DNA of 12,419 bases from DATCVA01 sp036567205 (GCA_036567205.1 DATCVA010000179.1:1-12419), one strand, 5' to 3'. Positions 1-7,725 are shown, counted from the stretch's first letter. The notes: a model not told the origin generated them from the sequence alone. Numbers and translations are program-made.

Positions 1-651
1 TACCCTGAAAAATACGCCGCGGCTTGATTGGCCGAGAATCCGTCCAGCTTCAATCAGGCTGGCCGCCTGGGTCGAGAACATAACGCGCGTACTTAAGTAC
101 ACATAGGGGTAGAGTACAAAACCCAGCAAGAAAATGGCCCCCGGCAATGAACGCAGATCGGGCAGCCGGAATTGCCGCGGACTGTCGTATCCCAGGAGTT
201 CTCGTATCAAGGTTTGCACAGGGCCGATGGGGTGCAGGATATCGAGATAGGCAAACGCCACGATATAGGTGGGTACTGCCAGCGGCAACAATAAGGCCCA
301 GGACAGGATGCGTTGCGTTGGAAATTTGTAGGCGGTGACAAGCCAGGCGCTGCCGGTTCCCAGACAGGTTACCAAAACGCCCACGCCCAGAAGCAAGGCC
401 AGGGTATTGCCCAGTGCTGTCGGTAATACATACTGAAGCAGATGCGACCAGTGGTCCAGCGATCCTTGCGCCGCGAACCAGGCAAGGCTAATGACAGGCG
501 CAATTACACACAGCGCAACCAGAATTGCACCGAGCCGCCAACCTGCACCTGACTGTATTGATAAAAAACGACGCAAACGCAAGTGCGTGGGTTCCTGCAA
601 AGCATGAGGCGGCGCGCGCGTGTCGGCGCGTGCTGCCTCATCGACAGACAA
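1..651 (-). CDS. fbpB: Fe(III) ABC transporter permease, FbpB type (partial, C-terminus outside window)
   Basis: Inner-membrane permease that would pass Fe(III), delivered by the upstream-encoded binding protein, into the cytoplasm. The minus-strand frame stays open for 217 codons to the left edge. It begins with an Arg-rich cytoplasmic tail (about residues 1-38), a hydrophobic helix at about 41-60, further helices at about 77-105, 115-136 and 170-187, and then the start of a cytoplasmic EAA loop (SLIEAGRILG, 198-207), where the window ends. FbpB proteins are usually about 500 or more residues with two such halves, so over half is missing. No ATG lies near the 5' end. I chose TTG at 649-651, 4 nt after the binding-protein stop. 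Another TTG at 670-672 would overlap the upstream gene, and an in-frame TAG lies just before that. The Shine-Dalgarno is weak, which fits translational coupling. The family call is firm and the start is uncertain. Confidence 0.85.
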   Translation of the reverse strand, partial: MSVDEAARADTRAPPHALQEPTHLRLRRFLSIQSGAGWRLGAILVALCVIAPVISLAWFAAQGSLDHWSHLLQYVLPTALGNTLALLLGVGVLVTCLGTGSAWLVTAYKFPTQRILSWALLLPLAVPTYIVAFAYLDILHPIGPVQTLIRELLGYDSPRQFRLPDLRSLPGAIFLLGFVLYPYVYLSTRVMFSTQAASLIEAGRILGQSSRGVFFRV

Positions 652-655
652 AGTT

Positions 656-1696
656 TTAGTTATCGAAGCCAACTTTGTCTACCAATTCGCTAGCCTGCTT
701 GCGATGCTTGGCTATTTCTACGAGTGGGAGAGGGTCAACGACTAACTTACCAAAACTGGCTACTACCGGATCAAGCTTGACACCTGCTTTGACCGGATAC
801 TCGTAATTGGCGTTGGCATATAAGCTTTGAGCTTTTTCCGAAACCAGATATTCGAGCAATTTAACTGCATTTTCTTTATTAGGTGCGTATTTTGCCACGG
901 ATGCGCCGGAAATATTTACGTGGGTGCCCTGGCTCTTTTCGTTGGCAAAGGTCGGGCGTACGACATTGATGGCGTCGCCCCATTTACGCGAGTCGGTGCC
1001 CGGCTCGGAATTTTTCATGCGGCCTACATAATAGGCGTTGGCAATGCCAATGTCGCAAATGCCGCCCAAGATATCGCGGGCAACGTCGCGGTCGCCGCCA
1101 GCCGCTTTGCGCCCGAGATTGGCCTTGACGTTGCGCAACCAGGTTTCCGTGGCTTCCGCGCCGTTATGTGCAATCATGGCGGCAATAAGGCCGGTGTTAT
1201 AGGGATGTTGCCCGGAACGTATGCAAACTTTGCCTTTCCATTTCGGGTCGGCCAGCGATTCGTAGGTCAACGCTTTGACGTCCACGTCTTTCGCTACATA
1301 GGCAACGCGATCCCTTAACGACAATGCGTACCATTGATTGTCAGCGCCTCGCAGATTGGCGGGAATGGTCTCGTTTAGAATAGCTGAGTTAACAGGCTGC
1401 GTGACGCCTGCCTGCACCAGATCAATCAAATTACCGACATCGACCGTCATCAGTACGTCGGCAGGAGATTTTTCGCCTTCTGTTTTCACACGCTCAAGCA
1501 GGCCGTCTTTAACAAAGACCGTATTAACCTTGATGCCGCTGTCTTTCGTGAACTCGTCTAGAATTGGTTGTATAAGCTTGGGTTCGCGCGTTGTGTACAA
1601 ACTGACATCGGCTGCGGCAGCGCCTGCAGAAGCGGCGGTCAGGCCGGCCAATGTCAAAGCGCGGAACAAGGGTAGAAGCGATCGGGTCGAGCGCAT
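656..1696 (-). CDS. fbpA: Fe(III) ABC transporter periplasmic iron-binding protein, FbpA/FutA type
   Basis: Periplasmic protein that captures ferric iron and hands it to the FbpB-type permease encoded 4 nt downstream. The 346-residue product starts with a typical signal peptide (basic MRSTRS, hydrophobic core, cleavage near AAAA|D at about 29/30). The mature start DVSLYTTREPK is typical of this family. The paired Tyr222-Tyr223 (NAYYVG) and Tyr298/Tyr300 (NYEYPV) match iron-coordinating tyrosines of the class. Cys158 and Cys214 probably form the disulfide seen in FutA-like members. The open frame extends to 1813, but I chose ATG at 1694-1696. It has an AGGAG Shine-Dalgarno at 1704-1708 with 7-nt spacing, and the extra 39 residues would put a second hydrophobic stretch before the real signal peptide. 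Iron repression through Fur is likely; a weak Fur-like palindrome lies 70-90 nt upstream. The iron specificity is assigned by family, not shown by the sequence. Confidence 0.9.
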   Translation of the reverse strand: MRSTRSLLPLFRALTLAGLTAASAGAAAADVSLYTTREPKLIQPILDEFTKDSGIKVNTVFVKDGLLERVKTEGEKSPADVLMTVDVGNLIDLVQAGVTQPVNSAILNETIPANLRGADNQWYALSLRDRVAYVAKDVDVKALTYESLADPKWKGKVCIRSGQHPYNTGLIAAMIAHNGAEATETWLRNVKANLGRKAAGGDRDVARDILGGICDIGIANAYYVGRMKNSEPGTDSRKWGDAINVVRPTFANEKSQGTHVNISGASVAKYAPNKENAVKLLEYLVSEKAQSLYANANYEYPVKAGVKLDPVVASFGKLVVDPLPLVEIAKHRKQASELVDKVGFDN

Positions 1697-1703
1697 GGAA
1701 TTT

Positions 1704-1708
1704 CTCCT
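1704..1708 (-). promoter_or_regulatory. Shine-Dalgarno that fixes the fbpA start
   Basis: On the minus strand AGGAG lies 7 nt before ATG 1696-1694. It is the reason for rejecting the longer frame that opens at 1813. Confidence 0.8.
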
Positions 1709-1764
1709 GATACTAAATATTTGGAAGACGATTTGTGGTGTAAGGGCCAGGTGCGCCGATAATA

Positions 1765-1786
1765 AGATAATGAGTATTGTAAATAC
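1765..1786. promoter_or_regulatory. candidate Fur-box-like palindrome upstream of fbpA
   Basis: The plus strand reads GATAATGAGTATT at 1766-1778. By hand alignment about 10 of 14 informative positions match the 7-1-7 Fur core (TGATAAT-n-ATTATCA) for 1765-1779. It overlaps a perfect inverted repeat, GTATT-GTA-AATAC, at 1774-1786. The AT-rich patch stands out from its surroundings and lies 70-90 nt upstream of an iron-transport gene. Binding by Fur is an inference. The match is imperfect, and the site would lie downstream of the promoter suggested at 1814-1842. Confidence 0.4.
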
Positions 1787-1813
1787 AAATGATTCGTATA
1801 TGCGCAGCCGCAA

Positions 1814-1842
1814 AAGATAGCAGACTCTTAGAAACTATTCAA
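1814..1842 (-). promoter_or_regulatory. candidate sigma70 promoter for fbpA-fbpB
   Basis: On the minus strand TTGAAT (1842-1837) and TATCTT (1819-1814) are separated by exactly 17 nt. Each hexamer matches the consensus at 4 of 6 positions. Transcription would start near 1806, giving a leader of about 110 nt. This is the best match I found by eye in the gap; a TACAAT also occurs nearer the gene, within the Fur-like region. Confidence 0.3.
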
Positions 1843-2041
1843 CAGGTTTTAAAGAGAGTGGCCTAGGCTTGGCTTCTTATTTCGAGTTTGTTTGATCCAG
1901 GTTAAATGCCTGAATGTTTTCCGGCTCATCCCTTTAGTAATTGATGTCGCAAGCGTAATATCCCTGATTGACATGTGCTTATTTCTTTCGCGCGATGCCG
2001 AGTAGGCTAAAATCACGCATTCTTCACAGTTTTCCAGTTCA

Positions 2042-2079
2042 GGACCACAAATGGTCCGGCCATAACCGGCCCGCTGGGC
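2042..2079. promoter_or_regulatory. stacked palindromes in the fpr upstream region
   Basis: A perfect inverted repeat, GGACCA-CAAA-TGGTCC (2042-2057), is followed directly by GGCC-ATAACC-GGCC (2058-2071) and by overlapping GCCC-GCT-GGGC (2069-2079). They lie 28-65 nt before the fpr start. The first could be an operator or an RNA hairpin. Together with the T6 run at 2089-2094 the group could act as a leader attenuator. The repeats are read directly from the sequence; any function is inferred. Confidence 0.4.
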
Positions 2080-2106
2080 AACGGACAATTTTTTCTTATA
2101 GAGCAA

Positions 2107-2883
2107 ATGGCAGCTTTTAATTCCGAGCAGGTTCTAAGCGTTCGTCACTGGAACGATACGTTGTTTTCTTTTACTACTACGCGTGATGCGGCATTGCGCT
2201 TTCATAACGGTCATTTCGTTATGTTGGGCCTTGAGGTCGACGGCAAGCCGTTAATGCGCGCCTATAGTATTGCCAGCGCCAACTACGAAGAAAACTTGGA
2301 GTTTCTAAGCATCAAGGTGCAAGACGGTCCGTTAACATCGCGCTTGCAACATTTAAAACCCGGCGATTCGGTGCTGGTTAGCAAGAAGCCCGTTGGTACG
2401 TTGGTGGCCGACGATCTGAAACCAGGCAAACGTCTTTATTTATTTGGTACAGGTACGGGTCTGGCGCCCTTCATGAGCATTATTAAAGACCCCAACATAT
2501 ACGATCGGTTCGAGAAGGTCGTTTTGGTGCACGGCGTGCGTTTTGCCAGCGAATTGGCTTATTCCGATTACATTCAGAATGAATTGCCCAATAACGAGTT
2601 CTTCGGCGATATTGTCAAGGAAAAGCTCATTTACTACCCTACCGTTACGCGCGAACCGTTTCGCCATCAGGGTCGCATTACGGCTTTGGTGGAAAGCGGC
2701 CAGATTTTTAAAGATATCAACCTTCCGCCCTTGAATCCGGAAACGGACCGTGCAATGCTGTGTGGCAGTCCCCACATGCTGGCCGACATCAGTCAAATGC
2801 TTGATAGCCGCGGGTTTGTTGTGTCGGCAGGCGTAGGTCAGCCTGGCGATTACGTTATTGAACGGGCTTTCGTGGAAAAATAA
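2107..2883 (+). CDS. fpr: ferredoxin/flavodoxin-NADP(+) reductase
   Basis: Cytoplasmic FAD enzyme that moves electrons between NADPH and ferredoxin or flavodoxin (EC 1.18.1.2). It feeds reductant to Fe-S cluster, iron-release and oxidative-stress pathways. The 258-residue length matches the bacterial Fpr subclass typified by Azotobacter. Visible motifs are RAYSIAS (51-57, FAD isoalloxazine/ribityl contact), GTGTGLAPF (114-122, NADP pyrophosphate loop), CGSP (219-222, NADP domain) and the family-typical end ERAFVEK. The start is ATG 2107. The ribosome site is weak (GAG at 2101-2103, very close), which suggests modest or regulated translation. The gene is divergent from fbpA across 410 nt of non-coding DNA. 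The upstream palindromes and T6 run may regulate it. Confidence 0.93.
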   Translation: MAAFNSEQVLSVRHWNDTLFSFTTTRDAALRFHNGHFVMLGLEVDGKPLMRAYSIASANYEENLEFLSIKVQDGPLTSRLQHLKPGDSVLVSKKPVGTLVADDLKPGKRLYLFGTGTGLAPFMSIIKDPNIYDRFEKVVLVHGVRFASELAYSDYIQNELPNNEFFGDIVKEKLIYYPTVTREPFRHQGRITALVESGQIFKDINLPPLNPETDRAMLCGSPHMLADISQMLDSRGFVVSAGVGQPGDYVIERAFVEK

Positions 2884-2974
2884 AGTGCTTTCTGCGTTTA
2901 GGGGCTGTTAAATAATGCTATAGCTGTTTAAACTCTGATAGTTGTTTTATTTTTTTATCTATCTAGAGGCTTTC

Positions 2975-3361
2975 ATGGCTAAGCAAATTATTCATACTGA
3001 TACAGCCCCAGCGGCTGTTGGCCCCTATTCACAAGCCGTTGCAGTGTCTGGCGGAAAAACCGTATATCTATCCGGGCAGATCGGGCTCGAGCCAGGAACG
3101 GGCGAACTCGTTTCGGAAAACTTCGAAGGGCAGGTGCGTCAGTCGTTTGCCAATATGCAAGCGGTTATCGAGGCAGCGGGCGGCACGCTCGAGAACATCG
3201 TCAAGCTAACGCTTTTCCTGACCGACTTAAGCAAGTTCGCCAGTGCCAATGCCATCATGGCCGATATTATCCCTCAGCCTTTTCCTGCCCGTTCCACGAT
3301 TGGCGTGGCCAGCTTGCCCAAGGGCGCGCAATTTGAAGTTGAGGCAGTTATTGTTGTTTAG
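2975..3361 (+). CDS. ridA: 2-iminobutanoate/2-iminopropanoate deaminase, RidA/YjgF family
   Basis: Small cytoplasmic, typically trimeric enzyme that hydrolyses reactive enamines/imines released by PLP enzymes such as threonine dehydratase, protecting other PLP enzymes. The product is 128 residues, the same length as E. coli RidA. It has the N-terminal signature APAAVGPYSQAV (11-22), SGQIG (33-37), the catalytic Arg in PARSTIG (Arg106, E. coli Arg105) and the C-terminal Glu121 in FEVEAVIVV (E. coli Glu120). The open frame starts 11 codons earlier, at 2942. ATG 2975 is preferred because AGAGG (2964-2968) sits 6 nt before it and MAKQIIHTD is the normal family start. recG follows after 9 nt, so the two are almost certainly cotranscribed. 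RidA with the conserved Arg is likely active; paralogues without it are not. Confidence 0.93.
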   Translation: MAKQIIHTDTAPAAVGPYSQAVAVSGGKTVYLSGQIGLEPGTGELVSENFEGQVRQSFANMQAVIEAAGGTLENIVKLTLFLTDLSKFASANAIMADIIPQPFPARSTIGVASLPKGAQFEVEAVIVV

Positions 3362-3370
3362 TTAAGTATC

Positions 3371-5485
3371 GTGGCTACCGCGACTACAACCCAGACCAAC
3401 GGAAGGGCGGTCAAGCAGCGCGCATCCCAGCCGCTGCCCCGCTCATCGCTTACTGAACGCAAATTCCAGCGTTTGGGCCTTAACGATGCCCAGGACTTTA
3501 TCGTCCATTTGCCGATTCGTTACGAGGACGAGACTCAAATAGTGCCTATTGCGTCTTTGCATCCAGGGCAAACCGGGCAGGTTGAAGGTGAAGTGCTTCG
3601 GTGCGAAGTGCAGTTTCGACCCCGCCGGCAACTATTGGCCTTAATTCAGGACGATACCGATGAGCTAGCTTTGCGCTGGCTGAATTTTTATCCCAGCCAG
3701 CAAAAGCAGATGGCGATAGGTAAAAAGGTTCGCGTGCGGGGTGAAGTGCGCAGCGGGTTTGGCGGCCCCGAGATGGTGCACCCTAAAGTAACTGTTGCAG
3801 GTGGTGATCTGCCTGACGCGTTAACTCCCGTCTATCCTACAACCGACGGCCTGCCTCAAGCCACGCTACGGCGGGCCATCGACAAAGCGCTTGATGCAGC
3901 GGATCTGTCCGACACGCTTGAACCAGACGTTCTTGAAAAATACAGCCTGATTCCGTTTTCTCAGGCGATACGGGTCTTGCACCATCCGCCGGCCAGTGTA
4001 TCTTACGAAGATCTTATCGAGCGTGGGCATCCCGCCTGGCGCCGCATAAAATTCGACGAGTTGTTGGCCCAGCAGCTTGCGCTGGCCATGGCGCGTGCCG
4101 CCCGTTTAAGGCAAAGGGCCCGTCCTCTGCCCGGAACGAAAAGCGATCTGGTTGCCCGGTTGCTGGCTAATCTGCCTTTTACGCTGACAGCGGCGCAAGA
4201 CCGCGTCGCGGCGGAAATTTCGTATGACTTAACGCGTCCGTTTCCCATGCACCGCTTATTGCAGGGTGATGTTGGCAGCGGAAAAACTGTTGTTGCCGCG
4301 CTTGCCGCCGCGCAAGCTATAGCCAGCGGGGTTCAGGTAGGCATTATGGCGCCTACCGAAATCCTGGCCGAACAGCATTTTCAGAAACTGCTAGGATGGC
4401 TTGAGCCGCTGGGTATCGAGACCACATGGCTAACCGGCAGTCTTAGCACCAAGGCGCGAAGAACAGCGATCGAGCGTATTGCATCGGGCCAGGCGCAACT
4501 GGTGGTAGGCACACAGGCGCTTATTCAGGACAAAGTCGATTTTGCCAATTTGGGCCTGATTATTCTGGATGAGCAGCATCGTTTCGGCGTTGGGCAGCGG
4601 TTGCAGTTAAGCCGTAAGGGCGAGGGCGTGCCGGGCCCCGCCCAGCAGGACAGCACCGCATTCATCCCACATCAGCTTAATATGAGCGCGACGCCCATTC
4701 CGCGTACCCTGGCCATGACATTCTTTGCCGACCTCGAGGTGTCGGTCATCGACGAGCTACCGCCGGGACGCTCGCCCGTGTTGACTAAGCTGGTCGCCGA
4801 CACCCGACGAGAGGAAGTACTGGCACATGTAATGACCGAAGTTCGGTCAGGACGCCAGGCGTATTGGGTATGCCCGCTGGTCGAGGAAAGCGAGGCGTTG
4901 CAGCTTCAGACGGCGGTCGACACTCATGCGCGATTGGTCGAAGCGCTGCCCGAGATGAGAGTCGGGCTGATACATGGCCGTCTTAAACCTCTTGAAAAAA
5001 CGCAGATCATGGATGCATTCCGGGCAGGCGAGCTAGACGTCCTGGTCGCTACGACTGTGATCGAAGTGGGTGTTGACGTGCCCAATGCCTCGTTAATGAT
5101 TATCGAGCATGCTGAACGTTTTGGTCTGGCTCAGTTGCATCAGTTGCGTGGCCGGGTTGGGCGGGGCAGCGCACAATCGGTGTGCGTGCTTATGTATCAG
5201 GGGCCTTTGTCGCAAGTAGCACGGCAGCGTCTGCGTGCCATGTATGAAACCACCGACGGGTTCGAGATCGCGCGGCGTGATTTACAGCAGCGCGGCCCTG
5301 GCGAATTTCTGGGCGTGCGTCAGTCCGGCGTCGAGTTATTACGTTTCGCCAGCTTGGAAACCGACGCTTTGCTCGTGGAGCAGGCACAGTCCCTTGCGCG
5401 CGATTTACTAGAAAATTTTCCTGAGCAGGCACAAGCTCATCTCCAACGCTGGATGCGCGGCAAGCAGGATTTTTTGCGCAGTTAA
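3371..5485 (+). CDS. recG: ATP-dependent DNA helicase RecG
   Basis: Monomeric superfamily 2 helicase that reverses stalled replication forks and branch-migrates recombination intermediates. The 704 residues compare with 693 in E. coli. An N-terminal helical/wedge OB-fold region (about 20-250) precedes the motor: Walker A GDVGSGKT (299-306), motif II DEQH (400-403, continuing RFGVGQ), motif III SATPIPRT (439-446), TTVIEVGVDVPNA (561-573) and motif VI QLRGRVGRG (591-599). The C-terminal RecG block RRDLQQRGPGEFLG follows at about 635-648. The start is GTG 3371, 9 nt after the ridA stop, with only a weak AAG as ribosome site, which fits coupling to ridA. The first 20 or so residues are low-complexity Thr/Ala/Gln, so a slightly later start cannot be excluded. 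All core motifs are intact. Confidence 0.96.
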   Translation: MATATTTQTNGRAVKQRASQPLPRSSLTERKFQRLGLNDAQDFIVHLPIRYEDETQIVPIASLHPGQTGQVEGEVLRCEVQFRPRRQLLALIQDDTDELALRWLNFYPSQQKQMAIGKKVRVRGEVRSGFGGPEMVHPKVTVAGGDLPDALTPVYPTTDGLPQATLRRAIDKALDAADLSDTLEPDVLEKYSLIPFSQAIRVLHHPPASVSYEDLIERGHPAWRRIKFDELLAQQLALAMARAARLRQRARPLPGTKSDLVARLLANLPFTLTAAQDRVAAEISYDLTRPFPMHRLLQGDVGSGKTVVAALAAAQAIASGVQVGIMAPTEILAEQHFQKLLGWLEPLGIETTWLTGSLSTKARRTAIERIASGQAQLVVGTQALIQDKVDFANLGLIILDEQHRFGVGQRLQLSRKGEGVPGPAQQDSTAFIPHQLNMSATPIPRTLAMTFFADLEVSVIDELPPGRSPVLTKLVADTRREEVLAHVMTEVRSGRQAYWVCPLVEESEALQLQTAVDTHARLVEALPEMRVGLIHGRLKPLEKTQIMDAFRAGELDVLVATTVIEVGVDVPNASLMIIEHAERFGLAQLHQLRGRVGRGSAQSVCVLMYQGPLSQVARQRLRAMYETTDGFEIARRDLQQRGPGEFLGVRQSGVELLRFASLETDALLVEQAQSLARDLLENFPEQAQAHLQRWMRGKQDFLRS

Positions 5486-5552
5486 TGCGTAACTGAACCA
5501 AGGCAAATCGATCCTGGTTTCCTGATTTTAATTGTTGCTTATACTTATACCT

Positions 5553-5558
5553 AGAGAG
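5553..5558 (+). promoter_or_regulatory. Shine-Dalgarno for oxyR, with possible -10 just upstream
   Basis: AGAGAG lies 7 nt before the oxyR ATG. A TATACT at 5540-5545 resembles a -10 box, but no good -35 sits 16-18 nt upstream. oxyR may therefore have its own weak or activator-dependent promoter in the 80-nt recG-oxyR gap, or simply be read through from recG. Confidence 0.45.
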
Positions 5559-5565
5559 ACACAGC

Positions 5566-6522
5566 ATGACTTTGACAGAACTAAAATATATTGTGGCAGT
5601 GGCGCGCGAGCGCCATTTCGGACGTGCGGCCGAGGCCTGTTTTGTCAGCCAACCCACCTTGTCGGTAGCCATACGCAAGCTTGAAGATGAACTGGGTGTC
5701 GTGTTGTTCGAGCGTGGTGGCACCGAGGTAGGCGTAACGCCCATTGGTTTGCGCGTGGTTGGCCAGGCTCAGCGTGTGCTTGAAGAGGCCACGAATTTGC
5801 GTGAAATCGCGCGCCAGGGTCATGATCCTTTAGCGGGGCCGTTGCGTGTAGGCGTTATACATACTATCGGCCCTTATTTATTGCCGCGCCTTGTACCGGC
5901 CCAGATCTCGGCTACTCCACAAATGCCCCTGTTGCTTCAGGAAAATTTTACAGCGCGTTTGCTCGAGCTCTTGCGCCAGGGCGAAATCGATTGCGCTATT
6001 GTTGCGTTGCCATTGCCGGATTCAGGTCTGGCAATAGAGCCTTTGTACGACGAGCCGTTTGTGGTGGCGGTGCCTAAAAATCATCCGTGGGCGAAGCTCA
6101 AGGAAATTCATGCGTCCGACCTTAAGAAAGAGACAATGTTACTGTTGGGTACGGGGCATTGTTTCCGCGACCAGGTGCTGGAGGTTTGTCCGGAACTGTC
6201 GCGTTTTTCAGCTTCCAGCGAAGGGATACAGCGCACGTTCGAGGGCTCGTCGCTTGAGACTATACGGCATATGGTTGCTGCCGGCATCGGCATTACGGTT
6301 TTGCCCACCAGCTCCTTAGCTATGCTGGGCTTGCGTAATGATTTACTGGCGTATATACCTTTTCGAAAACCTGTGCCCGATCGACGGGTGGTGTTGGCTT
6401 GGCGCAAAAGCTTTCCCAGGCCAACGGCCATCCAGGCGCTTATTTCGGCTGTGAATAAATGCGAACTACCTGGGGTTACCTACCTTAACGAGGCGCATGC
6501 CAACGAGCTGATCGAAACTTGA
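5566..6522 (+). CDS. oxyR: hydrogen peroxide-sensing LysR-family regulator OxyR
   Basis: Cytoplasmic transcription factor that senses H2O2 by forming an intramolecular disulfide and then activates or represses catalase, alkyl hydroperoxide reductase and iron-homeostasis genes. The 318 residues begin with the LysR winged helix-turn-helix (about 1-60; FGRAAEACFVSQPTLSVAIR at 18-37). The LysR effector domain starts near 90. The OxyR signature GHCFRDQVLEVC (197-208) carries Cys199 and Cys208, exactly the numbers of the peroxidatic and resolving cysteines in E. coli OxyR. This separates it from other LysR proteins. It lies 80 nt after recG; recG-oxyR adjacency is known in several proteobacteria. 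It may activate other systems here, such as fpr or iron genes, but no OxyR site was identified. Confidence 0.95.
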   Translation: MTLTELKYIVAVARERHFGRAAEACFVSQPTLSVAIRKLEDELGVVLFERGGTEVGVTPIGLRVVGQAQRVLEEATNLREIARQGHDPLAGPLRVGVIHTIGPYLLPRLVPAQISATPQMPLLLQENFTARLLELLRQGEIDCAIVALPLPDSGLAIEPLYDEPFVVAVPKNHPWAKLKEIHASDLKKETMLLLGTGHCFRDQVLEVCPELSRFSASSEGIQRTFEGSSLETIRHMVAAGIGITVLPTSSLAMLGLRNDLLAYIPFRKPVPDRRVVLAWRKSFPRPTAIQALISAVNKCELPGVTYLNEAHANELIET

Positions 6523-6587
6523 TCTGGCATGTCTTAAATACGCGCACGCCCTTGCATTGCGGGGCTTATCTCTTTGGGAGTGTTCAA

Positions 6588-7709
6588 ATGGATATTCGTA
6601 TTACACCTATAGCCGGTGCGTTGGGATTGACGCTGGGCATGATGCTTTCATCAGCGGCCGCGGCAGAGAGCATAAAGATCGCCTTTGCCGGTCCTACTAC
6701 GGGCCCGGTTACGCAGTACGGCGATATGGTCAAGCAAGGTATTGATACGGCCATCGAGCGAATCAATGCGGCGGGCGGCGTTTTAGGTAAACAGCTTGAG
6801 CTTGTTGTCATGGACGATGCGTGCGAGCCGAAGCAGGGGCCTGTGGTGGCAAATCGCGTGGTCAACGACGATATTCATTATGTAGTGGGTCACGTCTGTT
6901 CGGGTGCGACTATCGCGGCAAGCAACGTTTACAACACCGAAGGGGTACTCATGGTTACGCCTTCGGCTACTGCGCCGGCGGTCACCGAGGGCAAGAACTA
7001 CGAGATGGTTTTTCGTACGATCGGGCGTGATGATCAGCAAGGCCCTGCTGCGGCAAAATTTATTTTTGAAAAAATCAAGCCTAAAAAGATGGCTATCCTG
7101 CATGATAAGCAATCATATGGCCAAGGCATTGCCAGCGCTGTAAAGAACAATCTTGAAAAAGCGGGAACGCAGGTTGTTTTGTTTGAAGGTATTAATGCGG
7201 GCGATAGCGACTATTCGGCAATAATCACCAAGCTGAAATCGTTAGGAGCCGACTTTATTTATTATGGTGGTTATCATCCCGAGCTGGGTCTGCTATTGCG
7301 TCAGGGGGCCGAACAAGGTTTGAAGGCCCAGTTCATGGGGCCGGAAGGGGCGGGTAATCCCGACATTAACGCTATTGCGGGTGCGGCGGTCGAAGGTATG
7401 TTGTTAACTTTGCCGGCCGATTTTTCCAAAAATCCTGACAATGCCGCTATTGTTCAGGCTTTTAAAGATAAAAAACGTGATGCAAGCGGCGCTTTTCAAT
7501 TAACCGCTTATTCGGCCACCCAGGTTATTGCCGATGGCATAAAAGGCGTTGGTGCGGATGATCCCGTCAAGGTGGCAGCCTATTTGCATTCCAACACGTT
7601 CAAGACTCCTATTGGGGAAATTTCCTGGGACAAGCAGGGCGATTTGAATGATTTCAATTTCGATGTATACACTTGGCATAAAGATGGCAGCAAGTCGGTT
7701 AATCAGTAG
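6588..7709 (+). CDS. livK: branched-chain amino acid ABC transporter substrate-binding protein, LivK/LivJ family
   Basis: Periplasmic type I binding protein (Peripla_BP_6 type) that captures Leu/Ile/Val or a related amino acid for a LivHMGF-like importer. The 373-residue product has a signal peptide (cleavage near AAAA|E at 26/27) and then ESIKIAFAGPTTGPVTQYG. With the signal removed, numbering matches E. coli LivJ. Cys79/Cys104 correspond to the Cys53-Cys78 disulfide; Tyr44, Ser105, Thr128 and Tyr177 match or lie next to ligand contacts Tyr18, Ser79, Thr102 and Tyr150. The open frame begins at 6519, overlapping oxyR. ATG 6588 is preferred: GGGAG at 6576-6580 is 7 nt upstream and the signal peptide then starts correctly. 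The gap after oxyR is 65 nt. No permease or ATPase gene is nearby, so it is an orphan within this window. Exact substrate is unknown. Confidence 0.9.
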   Translation: MDIRITPIAGALGLTLGMMLSSAAAAESIKIAFAGPTTGPVTQYGDMVKQGIDTAIERINAAGGVLGKQLELVVMDDACEPKQGPVVANRVVNDDIHYVVGHVCSGATIAASNVYNTEGVLMVTPSATAPAVTEGKNYEMVFRTIGRDDQQGPAAAKFIFEKIKPKKMAILHDKQSYGQGIASAVKNNLEKAGTQVVLFEGINAGDSDYSAIITKLKSLGADFIYYGGYHPELGLLLRQGAEQGLKAQFMGPEGAGNPDINAIAGAAVEGMLLTLPADFSKNPDNAAIVQAFKDKKRDASGAFQLTAYSATQVIADGIKGVGADDPVKVAAYLHSNTFKTPIGEISWDKQGDLNDFNFDVYTWHKDGSKSVNQ

Positions 7710-7725
7710 CGTTTGTTTCCGGACG

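Noticed and set aside
827..1820. long plus-strand frames opposite fbpA
   Set aside because: They are antisense shadows of a clear binding-protein gene and show no recognisable domain.
1968..1973. perfect TTGACA as a -35 box for fpr
   Set aside because: The position 17 nt downstream reads CGCGAT, which is not a usable -10 box. TAAAAT at 2008-2013 is too far.
1849..2106. 85-codon minus-strand frame between fbpA and fpr
   Set aside because: It begins next to the fpr start codon with no ribosome site, overlaps the palindromes, and its composition does not resemble any domain I know.
5495..5521. possible terminator between recG and oxyR
   Set aside because: The stem (GAACCAAGG with CCTGGTTTC) is imperfect and is not followed by a T-run.
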